Positions 22,758 through 35,620 are shown, counted from the first letter of the stretch. The stretch: DNA of 64,000 nucleotides from Massospora cicadina (GCA_022478985.1 JAKSZP010015902.1:108106-172105), one strand, 5' to 3'. The notes: generated from the letters alone by a model not told the origin. Made by a program: numbers and translations.

Positions 22758-24285
22758 CGCAAAAGAAAAAAGTAGCCATGAACAAGAAGGAAGCAGAGGA
22801 GGATTATTTCCCTCAGAGCCAAGAGAGGACAGGATGGCTCCAAGCCCAAAGGCGGCGTATCAGTGAGAGTATCACCTGAGAAACTTACAGCATAAGGCTT
22901 CACATTGCCAGTAAGTTGTCTACGGGACTTAAATGGTGTAGGATAGCTAAATACTCTATGTTCAGCGGGAGGAAGATCTTTATCACATGAGACTAAACCA
23001 GTCAGGACAGCCAAGCTTTTAGAGGGGTCAGCCAAGGCTAGCTCTTCTTCAATCATCCTCTCATGGATCTCTACTCTTTTTTGGATAGAATCTGCCACGA
23101 GAGGTGATTCTGAAGTGATGGGAAAGTATTGTTCAACTGGGAAAACTGGGATGACAGAGTGGACAGAAGGCATAGGTTCCAAAATGGCAACAGCAGGTCC
23201 GTGGCTAGGAGAAAGTGAATGCTCTGAATCAAACATGTTAGACTTAGTAACCCTATCTACTTTTGAGGACAAAAGGGAGGGGTACTCCGTGTAAAGTGGC
23301 GGTGTAAAGCCAGTAGTGAGAGGACCCGCCACCTATGATGGAGGTTTCAGTATCACCTTACAGCTTTCTCACTGCTGGTTCCAAGTGATAATGGGAGAGT
23401 ACGGAAGTGGGGCATTCTAGATTCAGGTTGAGATGTCGATAACAGCCAGTGTCTCAGCTGGATATGTTACCACAGTATTGGTTATATGATGGTACCCCAC
23501 AGTGATAGAGTTGTCAATTTCTAGGATCTGAAGTTAAGCAGTATAATTAGGCTTGGTGGCACAGAGGCTGTTAGACAACAGGAATGCAAGGATGGAGCAC
23601 GTTCTAATAAGGAAGGTGAAGGGCTATCCCATATGCCAAGGGCAGCACCAGTATTAACTAGGGACTTATGGAGAAGGGCCATTTTCAATTGTTCAAGAGA
23701 TTCCAACCTCGATGCTCACCCTTGAAACAGGCGCAAGTATTAAGCTGTAGTGAGGTCTCCTTGCTACAGAGTTTACAAAGGAGTTATAGTCCTCAAAGGT
23801 AGCAGGGGGATACTCATGGAAGCTTGATGAAGGTTTCCAACGCTGGGAGAGAGTTCAGGAGGGATATTATTCTCACCTGTGGAGAATAACCATTGGTGAA
23901 CTCCCTCTGAAATTTCATGGAGCAGCAGCTGGAGAAGGAGGATGTCAGCAAGTCCTTGCCTTGAGACTTCTGGCGGGACCTAGGGCTGAACAGCGTGTTA
24001 AATATCTCGTTTTTAAATTTAGAATTGCGTGAATAGTAGAGAGTAAGATGAATATTGGCAGTACTGCACATTGTATGAGCGTCTTGAGTGAGGGGAGCTG
24101 TGCAACACCCTCTTCACACCCTTTGAAGAAGGTAACAATCAAGGCCAGAATGGATACAGAAGTACCAGCTCAGTGGACCGCTTCAATAGGTGACAACTCT
24201 GAAAGAGTTGGGCTAACTCTAGCCACCCAACAGTAGAAGAAGCTCACAAAAAATCCAGGATTTTCTCAGATAATTTCAGGGAAAC
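22754..24285 (-). pseudogene. C1 gag-like region
   Basis: This lies between the 5' LTR and the protease, where gag is expected. It has open blocks (23332-22754; 23706-23521; 24142-23945) rich in Ser, Pro and Leu, such as LADPSKSLAVLTGLVSCDKD, but no zinc knuckle that I can see. The assignment as gag rests on position only. Confidence 0.5.
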
Positions 24286-25069
24286 TGGAGTGCAGGAGGT
24301 CGCTGAGGGAAAAGACCCAGGCCAAAAGTTGGTCAACAAAGCCAAGTGACCCAACAAAACAAAGAGACGTCCTAAACGGTCAGTATTGTTTCCATATTAA
24401 TCTGGAGAGCAAAACGCACACCAAACTGGCCACAACCATCAGGGACAAGAGGCCCTGGGAGCTGGGAAGGGTTGCAAAAAATCTATGGCAATGGGAAAAA
24501 ATAAGAGAGATGCAGCCGGTGGAATAGGTGGCAGAGTAGGGTGAAGGCTCACGTACAGCAGTAGGGGTGAACCAGAGAGGAAAATGGGCTCCATCCATTG
24601 CAGAACTTCAGAGTGGTGTATTTTTACTGAAAATAACCAAAATGGAGGAAATGTGTCCTAAATCCTAAGCTTTATTAGAACGATCATAGTATCTGAGAAA
24701 AGCAAAGCCTTTCTCATCTTGGGAATCAATCATAGGATGTTGATTCACGAATATTCCTAATGGTTATCGAAATCTGATATGAGCTACAAATTTGTCGTTC
24801 TTCAGCAAAATCAATTTTTTTTGAATTCAGCTAAATTTTGTAACCTCATATTTTGTAATTTTCTGGGTGTTAAGTTAGATTCAGCCTGTTTTCATCTCAG
24901 ATAAGTCGTTTCCCTCATCTCTGGCTGGCAAAGCCAAAACCCATTTTTTGTCAATGACCTTATAAAAGTCATCAGTGGCCCTTAGGGGTTCTGGTCTCTT
25001 TCCCAAGGGCTTGTTGGACTTGGCTTTAGAGGGGAGGTTCTTTCAGGAAATATGTAACTAGCTGTGACA
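24286..25069 (-). repeat. C1 5' LTR
   Basis: Direct repeat of 18521-19292. The plus-strand ends are TGGAGTGCAGGAGG and CTAGCTGTGACA. Both LTRs happen to be preceded on the plus strand by GAAAC, so the inner boundary could be a few bases off. Confidence 0.8.
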
Positions 25070-25149
25070 CACCAGTCTTCAGTATCAAAAAGGGACGGCT
25101 CTAGTCACATGTTGTTTAACTATAAGAAGCTTAAAATTTTTATTATTAG

Positions 25150-26192
25150 GATTGCTATCCTGTTCCACGCATTGCTGATGTGCTGGATTGCTTAGGCGGC
25201 GCACAAAATTTTTGTCCATGAATCTAATTTTGGCTAATGGAATATTAAGCTGATAAAGTCTTAACAGAGAAGTGTGCTATGGTTATGGCTCAGGTCTTGT
25301 ATAATCCAACTAGGATGCTACAAGGGCTGTACAACGCCCCCACAACCTTTCAGTGGACTATGGATAAAAATTTATATAATTTAAAAACTTTTCATGTTAG
25401 TTTATCTAGATGGTATAAGCGTAATTTCTCAGATTGTTTAAGGAGAACTTACATCACTTGAAAAAAGTTTTCACCCGTCTTTTTCTTCTGGATAGATTAT
25501 CAAGCCGCAGAAATGCAAATTCTTTAGATACTAACTTGAGTATCTAAGCTGTGTTATTGAAAGCAGGGCTTATGGACCTACTAGCTAAAACTGAAGTGAT
25601 AAAAAAATGACGCAACTGAAAAGTGCAAGTTTGAAATATAATTATTTCTGAAATAATCAGATACTATTGTTGGTTCATTGAGAACTTTAGCAAAACTGGT
25701 GAATCTTTATTTAACTTTTTAATAAAGGAGTAAAAATTGGTTGGGTGGCAAACTGTCATATAGCCTTTGACAAGTAGAGACTTTGCCTCACCAAAGTGCA
25801 TATATTGATTTATTTAAATTATAAAAAACTTTTCATTATTTAAATGTAAGCGTCCCTCACTGCTGCAGGGGTGGTGTTATTGCAAATTGATGATCCTTAA
25901 ACTATGCACTCCGTGGTCTATTGTAGCTAAACTTTGGGTGTGTACAAACAAAACTTGCACGGTAACTGAGATAGAGTCTTTGCCATATTTACACTGAAAG
26001 CTTTTCTGGGTTTACGTCCATATGCACTTCACAGTAGTAGCTACCCATACCTTCTAAACTGGTCACTGAATTCAAAGAAACAGAAGGGCATCTGGCTGAT
26101 GGGTTTTAATATTAAAAGTAAAAAACTTTGAGATTCAGCATCGCCCCAACATGAAACACCAAAACATCAATGATCTCTCTTATCCACCCACC
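25150..26192 (+). pseudogene. Element H reverse transcriptase and RNase H (decayed)
   Basis: The RT start YPVPRIADVLDCLGGAQNF is near 25155. LQGLYNAPTTFQWTMD (25318-25365) is the NAP-xFQ motif and KPQKCKFFRY (about 25503) the primer-grip region. RNase H follows: GIIRYYCWFIENFSKTGESL (about 25655), PWSIVAK, and WVYVHMHFTVVATH (about 26005). It ends FEIQHRPNMKHQNINDLSYPP (26128-26190), the usual segment joining RNase H to integrase, exactly where D1 begins. Frameshifts are frequent. The same element continues after D1 with its integrase. Confidence 0.75.
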
Positions 26193-27087
26193 TGTCAGGA
26201 GAGTATCTGTAACTCTCCTGTTCCCATAGAGGTGGTGCGAGATGCACAGCCCCACCGTCAGGGAACCATTTGTTAAGATTATGGTATACAGGGCACTGCG
26301 AAGGGTGCCAGAGACAAAGTAACATAGTGCAAGGGTGTATAACGCGGTATAGAGTAGATGGTAACAAATAAACAACGCCACTTCAGATGGACCCCACCGG
26401 GGAGTCCATAATAAAGTGTAAATCAATGCTGGAGTGTTTGGGTGCCTCAGTCTGGAGGGTAAAAGGGAATCACGGATCTACTAGAACTGGTAGCTAATTT
26501 TGTGAAAAGAAAAAGGCCAACGTTGTTAAAGACCTACCTAAGGAGGTCCATGCACAGGGTTTCCCCAGGAATCATAAATTTAAAAAAATGTATTGGATGT
26601 TAAAATTTTAAAAAGGAAGATGACAAAAAAAATTTGGTATTTAGAACTATACTTTAAACAAGGGGAGACGAGTTGTCAATTGAGGTAAATGATTCTAAGC
26701 CTAAATGAACCAATTGGAACACCCTACCATCAGCCAGGGTACTGTAGCTCAAAGATTGAATTAACTCAAGCTATTGATTGCAGGCGAGCTGAACCAATTT
26801 TGAAAAGTTATAAATTGAACATGTTTTGAACACCCATTCTCTGAGCAACTGAACCAAACCATCATTGTAAATAAGATAACTAGTGAGATTTAATGCCCCC
26901 ACTGTAACGCAGGGCTGGCCATCACACACTTCCCCTGGACCAACCTAGACATATCTGGCCTACACCCAGCGTTGGTTCAAGCTATGCTTTAATTCAGGGA
27001 GGTCCTTCAACTTGACCTTTTTGAACTCCTGACGCCCATCCTTAGCTTAGCAGTTTGTTCCCTAAATGAAGTCATGTAAACATGACA
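26193..27087 (-). repeat. D1 3' LTR
   Basis: It matches 37263-38160 throughout. A purine-rich tract, AAAAAGGGGTGAGGATAA in sense orientation, abuts its start at 27088-27105, as expected for plus-strand priming. Confidence 0.85.
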
Positions 27088-27179
27088 TTATCCTCACCCC
27101 TTTTTGGGCTCCTCCTCCCCTCCAGGGGCATTTGCTAAGTAAAAAGTTCTTTAGGAAGGGGTCAACTTCATGGCAGTGA

Positions 27180-28700
27180 TGACTTTCTTGGAATTGAATC
27201 ATGCAGCCTCAGGGAAACGCTTATTAAATACTTCAATCAGATCTTGGGAATTTGCGCAGTCACACTCTGGAACCCAACTGTTCTCCGCTGTGTCAAATCC
27301 CTTCCAGGATACAGGATACTCAAGTCTTATTCTTACCTGATGGGAGGCTACTATCTCCTCCACTTCCCACTCTGGCGCCCCGTCTACGAGATTAGCCTCA
27401 GGAGTCTCTGGGGGCCCTCAAACAACGTAAGCTTACTTTCATGGAAAACTGAAAAGACTTAGAATGAGGGGAGGAGATCCAACTGATATGAGGCGTGGCC
27501 CACCTTTCTGATGACGCGGTAAGGACCAATCCTCTTCAGTCCCAGTTTTTTGTATGGTTGCTTGATTGGGATGTTTTTAGCATCCAGCACCATGAGATCT
27601 CCTTCCAGGTACGCTGGACCAACTCGCCTCTTGCCATCAGCGTTCTCCTTTTAAGCTTTCAATGCTGCATCCAAACTGGTGTCCACCCCTTGGTGTACTT
27701 TATTGATTGTCTTTGCAAAATCCACCACAGCTTCCACCTTGGATCCACAAGTGGGCTCCATGTTGAAGGCGAGGTTGAAGCCATAGTTGGCAAAAAGGGG
27801 GAACAACTGATTTATGCACTCTGGGCGTTGGCATAGCTAAATTGGGCCTTGAGAAAATGGGAAACCCAATCTGAATGATCTGCAGCAGTGTAACACCTCA
27901 GAAACTGTTCTAGGCACTAATTCACTCGTTCAGTCTGCCTATCTGATTGGGGGTGATAGGCAGTTAAATAGCAGGGGAGAATCTGAAGAGCCTTAACAAC
28001 TCTTCCCAAAACACGGAAAAAAACTGGGGCACCCAATCACTAATTGTCTCGTGGGGACCCCATGAAGAGCAAACATGTGTGACAAAAAGAGCTTAGCCAT
28101 CTCTGCCTCAGTTACTGTGGTTAAACAAGGGATAAAGTGGGAGAACTTTATAAAACGGTCCACCATTACTGTAATAACGTCGTAGCCTTCAGAAACAGGT
28201 AACTACACAATAAAATCCACCAATAAGGAAGTCCAAGCCCTCCAGCTTTTTGAACTAGCACCAACAACCCTGCAAGGGGCTGGCGATTTGGCATCATTTG
28301 GTTGCAGACCAGGCACCTTTTACAAAACCTGACAAACTACGCGGCAAATTTTTTCCAATTGTAAGTGCGGCATAAAAGATTAAGAGTTTTTGCTTTTCTA
28401 GGGTGGCGAACGGTGATCCCATCATGATGATACCAGATGATTCTCAGGCGAAGGGATCCTAGGGAAACCAGAGGTGTCCCTAAAACCACACCATCTCGTC
28501 CTTAACTTGGCATCCCCTGGTAACTTCTTCTTGATTCAAATTGCTCTTGGTGAGGACCATAGTATACTCAGTTGACAACGGCTGTGAAAGGACTACCTTT
28601 CTTAACATACCATATTATTCCACCTTTTTATAGGAGAAAACAATGGCCCATGGTCCAAGGTAGAGGAAGTTGAAACACAATCTTACTCAGCGAATCACCA
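27180..28700 (-). pseudogene. D1 integrase with chromodomain
   Basis: Reading leftward, the core region near 27950 has YHPQSDRQTERVN-stop-CLEQFLRCYTAAD, the region around the third catalytic residue. The linker includes YTKGWTPVWMQH. The chromodomain at about 27355-27190 is open and well kept: VRIRLEYPVSWKGFDTAENSW, then VPECDCANSQDLIEVFNKRF, with the aromatic residues Y, W and W in the usual places. Upstream catalytic blocks are broken by stops and frame changes. Confidence 0.75.
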
Positions 28701-29950
28701 AGTGGGTGTGGTGTACCTCTATCTCCTTAGGATTGGGGGCTAGTGCAGTGTTTTGACTCAATGCATCTGACAAACCATTCTCCTTGCCGTTAGGTAAACT
28801 CATAAGAAAATGCAAACTGGGCCAGGGTCTCATGCCAGCGGGTCTGCTGTGGGGTCAAGACTTGAGGTGCATGGTAGTACAACAAGGCACGTTGATCAGT
28901 ACATATGCGGAAGGGTTGGGGTGAGCTATGAAAGTGATGACGCCAATAAGTCAGTGCCTCAACAACTTATTATACTCTTTATCAAATATGACATAATTTG
29001 ACTCACGCAGAGACATCTTCCTGGAAAAATATCCCACTGGATGCTTTATTCCATCTTCGCCTACTTGTAATAGGGCTGCCTCTATGGCGAAGTTGGAGGC
29101 ATAAAAGCCACAATAAACTCCTTTTTAGGTCGACATGGCGAAGGACTGATATGGTCAACAGGGTGCACTTTACCGCTTGAAAGGCATCCTGAAAAGTTAG
29201 GGACCATTGGATCACTTTTGCCCCACTCGCCTTATACAAGCGCGCCGCCACCTCAGAAAGATTTAGTGTGGAGATTTCACAAGGAACGTACACATACCCA
29301 AAAAACTCCTCAATTCCTTAACTGAAGTTGGGACGGGCCACATGAGAATTGCCTTCTCCTTGTCTGGATTTATCATGTGATCTTGGCCAAACACAACGTT
29401 GTCCAAAAAGGTGACCTGGGACTTAAAGAATTCACAATTACTGATTTTCAGCGTAAGGTTGGCTGCCCTCAAACTCTCCACCACTTGCAACAAGTGTATA
29501 ACATAGGACTCTTGATTGGGGAATATACCAGTATTCATCCATGTAAGCCACCGTGCACACACCCAGCAGGTCCCCCAAATATACATCTATACGGCGTTGA
29601 AAGATAGCTGGGGCGTTATTCAGCCCAAATGACATGACTCAAAACTGGAAAATTCCTTTTCATATGCAGAACACAGTTAGTCACTCCTGGACCTTCTTTT
29701 TCCGAATCTGATTGGACGCATTTAAGCAGTCCAGTTTGGAGAAGGCGAAAGCCTTCTCCACATACTTAGAAACTTGAGAATCCAAATGAATGTAATGCAA
29801 GTCTGGTACTGTGACGGTGAAATTTAATTAGTTACACATGGGCGTAAGGTACCATCTGACTTTTCCACAAAGAGAAGTGGAGAGCATATTGGGAAGGTAT
29901 GCTGAAATATTGCACCTTTAGCTTACTGCTCCGTAACCCACACACCTAAG
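28700..29950 (-). pseudogene. D1 reverse transcriptase and RNase H
   Basis: Blocks include YPLTVWEEAALGVWVTEQ (about 29970-29925), MSFGLNNAPAIFQRRIDVYL (29635-29580) and VCTVAYMDEYWYIPQ, where the YMDD box reads YMDE, a likely loss of activity. LTLKISNCEFFKSQVTFLDN and a tether to RNase H (LNLSEVAARLYKASGAKVIQ, 29270-29210) follow. Stops separate the blocks. Confidence 0.75.
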
Positions 29951-29999
29951 GCCGCTTCCTCCCATACAGTTAAAGGGTAAATGGGTGAAGATATACTCA

Positions 30000-30929
30000 C
30001 CAGATCAACGTTGAGCTTGAACTCGAAATCAAACCTTGAATAAGCTAGTAGTACATTGGCTGAGGCCGCATCAAACGAAAATTTCAGCCTCTCCAAACAG
30101 AAAGGTAAGGGTACCTCTGGAGAGGGCTTCAGTAATGAAGCATGACTGATAGTGTGGATATTGGGACAGTGGGGCAGATCTCCCCTGAGAGTTTGCTTCA
30201 GATAAAGAGGCAACTAAATTATGATTATTCTTCAAAGTAAAGGATAAGGTTTTGATTTTCATGTTGATTCTGACGTCAAACTTTCGCCACCACTCTACAC
30301 ACAAAATAATGGGGTACAAGAGGTTTTTAATAGCTTGGAAGAGGTCAGCCAAATGGTATTTGCCAATTTGATAATCAATAACCCCAGGACCTTCAGCGTG
30401 AGATTACTTTGGGAAGACCCTCCCTAACCATACCACCTGGCAATAATTCAACTCAAGGTAGTCAGTCAGGTCTTGGTCAAAAAAAGTTCTCAGAGGCTCT
30501 TGTATCCACCAAAATAGTTGCGCTGATTTTCCCAAAAGGGGATGAAAGAGTAGCAGTCGATAAAAAATATCTGGAATGATCTTTATTTAAATCAAAGAAT
30601 GCTATAACCTCCCCAGAAAGATTTTCATCAGGCATAAGCATGCCTCCAGGGTACGTTTCCGCATCATAGAATAGAGAGGATAATTGGACATTCTTACTAT
30701 TGAGGTCACATATTTCACCATATCTTCAGCAATTGCATAAACATGTTTATATTGACGAAGTAACTCCTTTTCCATCGCCTGTGTTATGCAGATCATGGTG
30801 GGGGTCAAGAGTGGGTTCTATGGGGTGATCTGGTATAACAAAATGGATTCCAAATCAGAGACATGAAGATGATATTTGGCTCGTTTCTTTATAAAAAATT
30901 GGCGTGATAAACATATTTAAGATGTGAAC
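30000..30929 (-). pseudogene. D1 protease and end of gag
   Basis: IKNLLYPIILCVEWWRKFDV (30330-30270) is the segment following the protease active site in these chromoviruses. Further upstream, 30808-30602 holds an open block of 68 codons (EKELLRQYKHVYAIAEDMV) of gag-like position. I could not find a clean D-T-G triplet. The region ends where element F was inserted, and the remainder of D1 gag and leader is at 36863-37262. Confidence 0.6.
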
Positions 30930-32050
30930 TGTAAGTCCCAGGAAACGTCCTCTTGGTGTTGACAGGGCCATTTTACCATTTCTGAATAAGAGGGCACCAA
31001 AGAGGATGGCTGTACCCCTCGTTACTCAGGGCGATCTTGCTCACGTGGTAGACAAGTGCTGGGTAACAGCTCTCCCACTTTAGATACCACTCCCAGTACC
31101 CACACTAACCTTGGCAGAACTGTTATGAGGAATCAGTGAAATCTGCACTGAGATCAACAAAATAAAATCAATTGTAACTAATTCAAGCGGCAATCCACTT
31201 GATGCTCAGATATTGAATGGTCAAAAAACGTATGAAGACTGATCTACCAGATGGAATGCCTGACGGTTGCGATTCAATTAACATGATCATTGAAAAATCT
31301 CTCCTTCCCAAATCCGTCAGGCATCACCCCTGATGGGCAGCTTCCTGCTGAAAAATCAGGTGTTGCGCCTGATGCAATGCCATTGACCAAACGAACAGCC
31401 CAGTGACCGAGCATGGGTGGGTTGGGCATCCTGAACCTGTTCCCAACCAAATGGGCCCACCCCTATGTGGGGCTGGCCTTGGGGGATTCCCACCGCTCAT
31501 TAGGCTAAGTGCTGCCATGCCAACCGTCAAAAACATAGTTGAGCTTTAGTTCAAGCATCTGAAATTGAACTGACAGTGACTCAGCCCGCCGCCAAATTTT
31601 GTAATGACAGTTCCCAAGGAACTAACCCGCCCATTCCCAAATAATTCACCAGTTAATTCAAAATTGAGGGACCCAATCCCGGCTTTGTTTTCCCCCAAAT
31701 TGACTACTATTTAACCAGTCACATCGCACTGAGAAAATTGTTGGTCAATTTTTTTTTCCTAAATTTCCATTAAAAATTCTTCCTAAAAATTAGTTTTTAC
31801 ATGTTAACAATTAAGCTGCCTTATCCGCTGACATTCTTGTACCCCTCAGGATTTAACGGCCATGTGCATCTGGTACTTTATTTTGTGCCTATATGAAATT
31901 CTGGCTCACTGGCGGATATTGGTGGAACCCTTTCCAGTTCCATATTTGTCATATCAGCAGCAGTGCCTCAGGCATTCTGGTTTGCTGTTTGGATGCTCTG
32001 GCATCTGGGCTGGCAGGCCAGTCTAATTCTTACTCGCTGTCTGCCTGATA
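30930..32050 (+). repeat. F 5' LTR
   Basis: Direct repeat of 35749-36862. It contains perfect 10-bp inverted arms TGCCTGACGG (31257-31266) and CCGTCAGGCA (31314-31323). Its end (CTGCCTGATA) corresponds to CCGCTTGACA in the 3' LTR. Confidence 0.85.
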
Positions 32051-32317
32051 TAATTGACCACCATTTTCTTAGCCATTTCCGCCTTTCTCACGTTTATAGG
32101 CGCAGCAATGGTCCCTTCTTTCCAACTGAGCCAGGTTTTAAAAAAAGATTATCTCTGACCACATTAGACCAGCCACACTCGAGCCTCCAAAAACATACCC
32201 CATAGTTGCTGCAGCTTACTTTCCCATTGGTTTCTCCGGATCCCACCACCATCTCTTTGGTATTTCTGGATTCATCTACAACTACAAAAAGGAGAACTAC
32301 ACTTACTTTTAGTTCCC
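32051..32317 (+). other. F leader with gag missing
   Basis: This interval lies between the 5' LTR and the protease, where about 1.3-1.5 kb of gag would be expected. Only 267 bp remain, without a zinc knuckle or other recognisable domain. No TGG-type primer-binding site is obvious next to the LTR (TAATTGACCACC). Confidence 0.55.
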
Positions 32318-32600
32318 ATGAAGATTAGCGTTGGTTCTCATCACATCTCTTTTGAGGCCCTGGTGGACACTGGTGCCACGGGAAAATTTATGAGTGTTGA
32401 ATTGGTGCAACAATTAAAACTGGAAATGGATGTGGGCTCCTCAGTGATGGTGGCCTCATCTGCTTATCAGCCCTCATATGTCATTTGCCAACCGATACCT
32501 TTTTTAATCCACCAGTTCAGCTTCTGTGATCGCTTTTTGGCTATGTCAAACTTGGTGTTTCCGGTGATCTTAGGGGTGGGGTGGTGGAGTTGACAACATG
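32318..32600 (+). pseudogene. F protease
   Basis: A 91-codon frame holds FEALVDTGATGKFMSVELVQ, with the retropepsin D-T-G-A-T active site intact, the only chromovirus protease in the window where it is. It is followed by SNLVFPVILGVGWWS and a stop. The frame starts at ATG 32318, but in a working element it would be a part of a polyprotein. Confidence 0.75.
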
Positions 32601-32829
32601 TGAAGATTAATTTAGATTCTAATATGTTATCATTCACCAATGTTCATTCAGAGGGAGAATTCCCTTTGATCAACACCCTCAAGAAAGTACAAGGAACTAG
32701 CTCCATCGCTAACCTAGTCAATTCTGCGGGCATTCCAGCCAATTTCCCCAAAAACTTAATGCGCTATTGGAGAATCTTTGATATGGAAAATGTGGATCAT
32801 CTGCCTAAACACACCAGGTATAATTGTGG

Positions 32830-34060
32830 GTTTTGAACGACCATGAAGTTGGTGAAAATCAAATGTCCGCTGTATCCTTATACAGCGGAGGAAGAAGTTG
32901 CACTTAATACATGGTTGGATGATATGTTGAAAAAAGGTTGACTGTTCAAGGAAACCTCGCCCATCGCCTCCCCCATTGTTTTCGCTATGATGTAGATGGT
33001 TCTCTCCATCCCTTCATGGATTATGGACATTTGAATAAAAAAACAGTTACTGATCCCTATCCATTGCCTCTGGAGCAGACAATCAGTCGGGCAATTGCCA
33101 AATCCCGTGTGTTCTCTAAGCTGGATCTGGTGAACGCCTTCAACCAAATTTGGGTAATGGAAGGGCAGGAATGGTTAACAGTGATCTGGATGAAGCGCGG
33201 CATTTTCCAATTTTGGGTAATGCCTTTTGGGATGAAGAATGCTCCCGCTACATTTCAACGGATGATTGATAATGTACTGGGTGACCTCCAGTTCACCTGT
33301 GCTGTTGCATACATTGATGATATTCTGGTTCACTCCCCAACTCCTGAGCAACATGCTATTGACTTGGAAGTGGTGGTGGTCACTTTGCATAAAGCAGGGC
33401 TGCCCCTCAAAGCTTCCAAGTGCGAGTTTTATAAGGAAGAGGTCACATTTCTTGGGTAACCTCATCTTGAAAGATGGGTATGCCATTCCTCCCAGAAAAC
33501 TGGATGCCATCTGCAAATGGCCAACTCCAACAACCCAGAAACAACTATGGAGTTTCTTGGGAACCATCATTTTCTTAAAAGTTCTCCCCCACACTCTCTA
33601 AGCTCTCCGCCCCACTCCACCCAATCACAGGGAAAAACTTACCTTTTTATTGGATGGATGAAAGCCAACAGGCATTCAAATCGATTAAAGAGGTGTTTGT
33701 ATCCCCTCCCATTTTATAACACGCTGATCCCACCAAGCCATATATTGTTGCACGCAATGCATCATCAGTAGCTGTCGGAGCAGTGTTGCTCCAGGAGCAC
33801 GATGGTTTGGAGCACCTGTTTGCCTACTTTTCCTGAAAGTTTACCTCCACGGAGCATTCTTGGGTTATTTATGACAAGGAGTTGGCAGCTGTTACATGGG
33901 CCTTAACTCATTGGCGGTACCTGTTACAGGGTGCTCAACATGAATTAACGGTTTGCACAGATCACCAGGCCCTGTTGTACTTTTGTTAACCCCAAAAATT
34001 GGCACACCGGCAAGCCTAAACCTACTGGGACCTGTTCAGTTTCAATTTCTAAATACAAAT
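32830..34060 (+). pseudogene. F reverse transcriptase and RNase H
   Basis: RT begins with KCPLYPYTAEEEVALNTWLD (about 32865-32925). The open frame 32938-33459 holds SRVFSKLDLVNAFNQIWVME (first catalytic Asp), FWVMPFGMKNAPATFQRMID and CAVAYIDDILVHSPTPEQH, with the YIDD catalytic box intact, then KASKCEFYKEEVTFLG. RNase H follows in other frames: SSVAVGAVLLQEHDGLEHLF (about 33765), EHSWVIYDKELAAVTWALTH (about 33855) and LTVCTDHQALLYF (about 33950). Frame changes near 33460 and stops inactivate the polyprotein. Confidence 0.85.
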
Positions 34061-34369
34061 TCATAAAAGGGGCACTAAATGTACTTCCCAACTTTCTCAG
34101 CTGCAGCCCCACCCACAGTTCAACGGATCCAGAAAAAAATGGACCTCGTTTTTGTTATTCCTACCACCCAAATCTTATCAATTGTTCCCCCTGTCATTTC
34201 TTCCATCGCTTTGGCCCCTGACGCTCCATTAGTTGCTCAGGTCTTAGCCAGTCAAATGGCCTGCCCTGAGGGCATGGCGCTGGTCGAGCAGTTATCTCAC
34301 CAGAAGCATAAACACTCCCTATTCCAGTGAAGGAGGGTCTTATTTTTTAGATCTCGCGTTTGGGTTCCC

Positions 34370-35620
34370 CCATCTTTTGAAATGAGGTATTTCGCGCAAT
34401 CATGACCCCCTGATTGATCACCCTGATTCTAAGAAATGCATCAATTTGATCAAATGGACCTACAATTCGGCAGGTTTGACAAAAGAAGTTCTGGGCTGGA
34501 TCACCGATTGTGTTACTTGTTCTAGGGCCAAGTCAGATTGCTCTGGCAAAAATGTCCACCTGCACCCCTTACAGCAGGCAGAGGGTCCATGGACATCGGT
34601 GTCCATGGATTTTATTTTCAATCTCCTCTGTTCTAATGGGTTCACAGCGGTGATGGTAGTGATGGACTGCTTTATGAAATTTTCCCTCTTTATCCCCGGC
34701 ACTTCCATGATTACATCCAAAGATCTGCCCACCTTATTGCTCGCCATGTGTTTTTGATGTTTATTCTCCCCCAGGAGATCATCAGCGACTGTGGTTCCCG
34801 GTTCACCGCGCAGTTTTGGAGTGAACTCCTATCAATCCTTAAAATATCCCCCTGTCACTCCACGGCATATCATCCTCAGTCTGATGGACAGACCGGATGG
34901 GTCAATCAAGTTCTTGAACAGTACCTGCGTTGCTATGCTACAGCTGTGCAGGATACTTAGGCTGATGATCTCCCCCTCGCCCAATTCGTGTTCAATAATG
35001 GAACCCATGCGTCCACGGGGTTTTCCCCTTATGAAGCAACGTTGGGTTATATCCTTCATTTTTGGTCAGACCGTGCTTGTGGCCAAAATTCAAGCTGCCG
35101 CGGACCACGCTGCTCATATTAGAACAACTCAAGGCTTAGTGCGGGAACACATCATTAAAGCTATAGATGACTACAAGCAGTTCGCGGATCAGAAGTATTT
35201 TCCAAGTCAGGAGTTTATGAAGGGCTCTTACATTATTCTCGACACCTGTCACTTTATCCAGGCCCCTTCCCAAAAATTCGCCAGCAAACTTTCAGGACCC
35301 CATTTGATGGAGGAGGTATTGGGTAACGGGGCGTTCTAACTGAAGCTCCTCACGCATTGGAAGCAGCATCCCATTTTTCATGTTTCCCAGCTGTCACCCT
35401 TCAAGGGTGCAATTCCCATGGAACTGGAACCAATTATCATTGATAATGAAGAGGAGGCTGAGGTAGAAGCTATCCTGGAATCCTTGAAATCCTGACATTC
35501 CGTACAATATCTTGTGGCCTGGAAAGGGTATCCGGCCTATGAAAACAGTTGGGTCAAGGCGCGCAATTGTGCGAATTGCATGGACCTGGTTGATGCGTTC
35601 CATTTATCCCACCCCAAAGC
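34370..35620 (+). pseudogene. F integrase with chromodomain
   Basis: The zinc-binding CxxC is seen in ITDCVTCSRAKSD (34500). The core has AEGPWTSVSMDFIFNLLCSN and VMVVMDCFMKFSLFIPG (first Asp about 34664), IISDCGSRFTAQFWSELL (second Asp about 34785) and YHPQSDGQTGWVNQVLEQYL (34870-34925; the usual Glu after QT is Gly, so the third catalytic residue appears lost). The C-terminal part has FASKLSGPHLMEEVLGNGAF and KQHPIFHVSQLSPF. The chromodomain (35440-35615) reads EAILESLKS-stop-HSVQYLVAWKGYPAYENSWV. A run of 14 A (35632-35645) follows. Confidence 0.85.

Larger units (their letters stand above)
18521..25069 (-). mobile_element. Chromovirus C1, Ty3/Gypsy LTR retrotransposon
   Basis: Direct repeats at both ends (18521-19292 and 24286-25069) enclose, in minus-strand order, gag-like sequence, protease, RT, RNase H, integrase and chromodomain. 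In sense orientation the LTR starts TGTCACAGCTAGT and ends about CCTGCACTACA. A polypurine tract (AGAGTGGAGGGTGA) lies directly against the 3' LTR at 19293-19306. No convincing 5-bp target-site duplication was found (GAAAC left, CACCA right). Coding regions carry stops and frame changes. Confidence 0.85.

Noticed and set aside
22754..23332. 192-codon minus-strand frame as a host protein
   Set aside because: It lies between the C1 5' LTR and the protease, where gag is expected, and has no recognisable non-TE domain.
18516..25074. GAAAC as a target-site duplication of C1
   Set aside because: GAAAC precedes both LTRs on the plus strand, so the second copy is internal rather than flanking; the real right flank reads CACCA.
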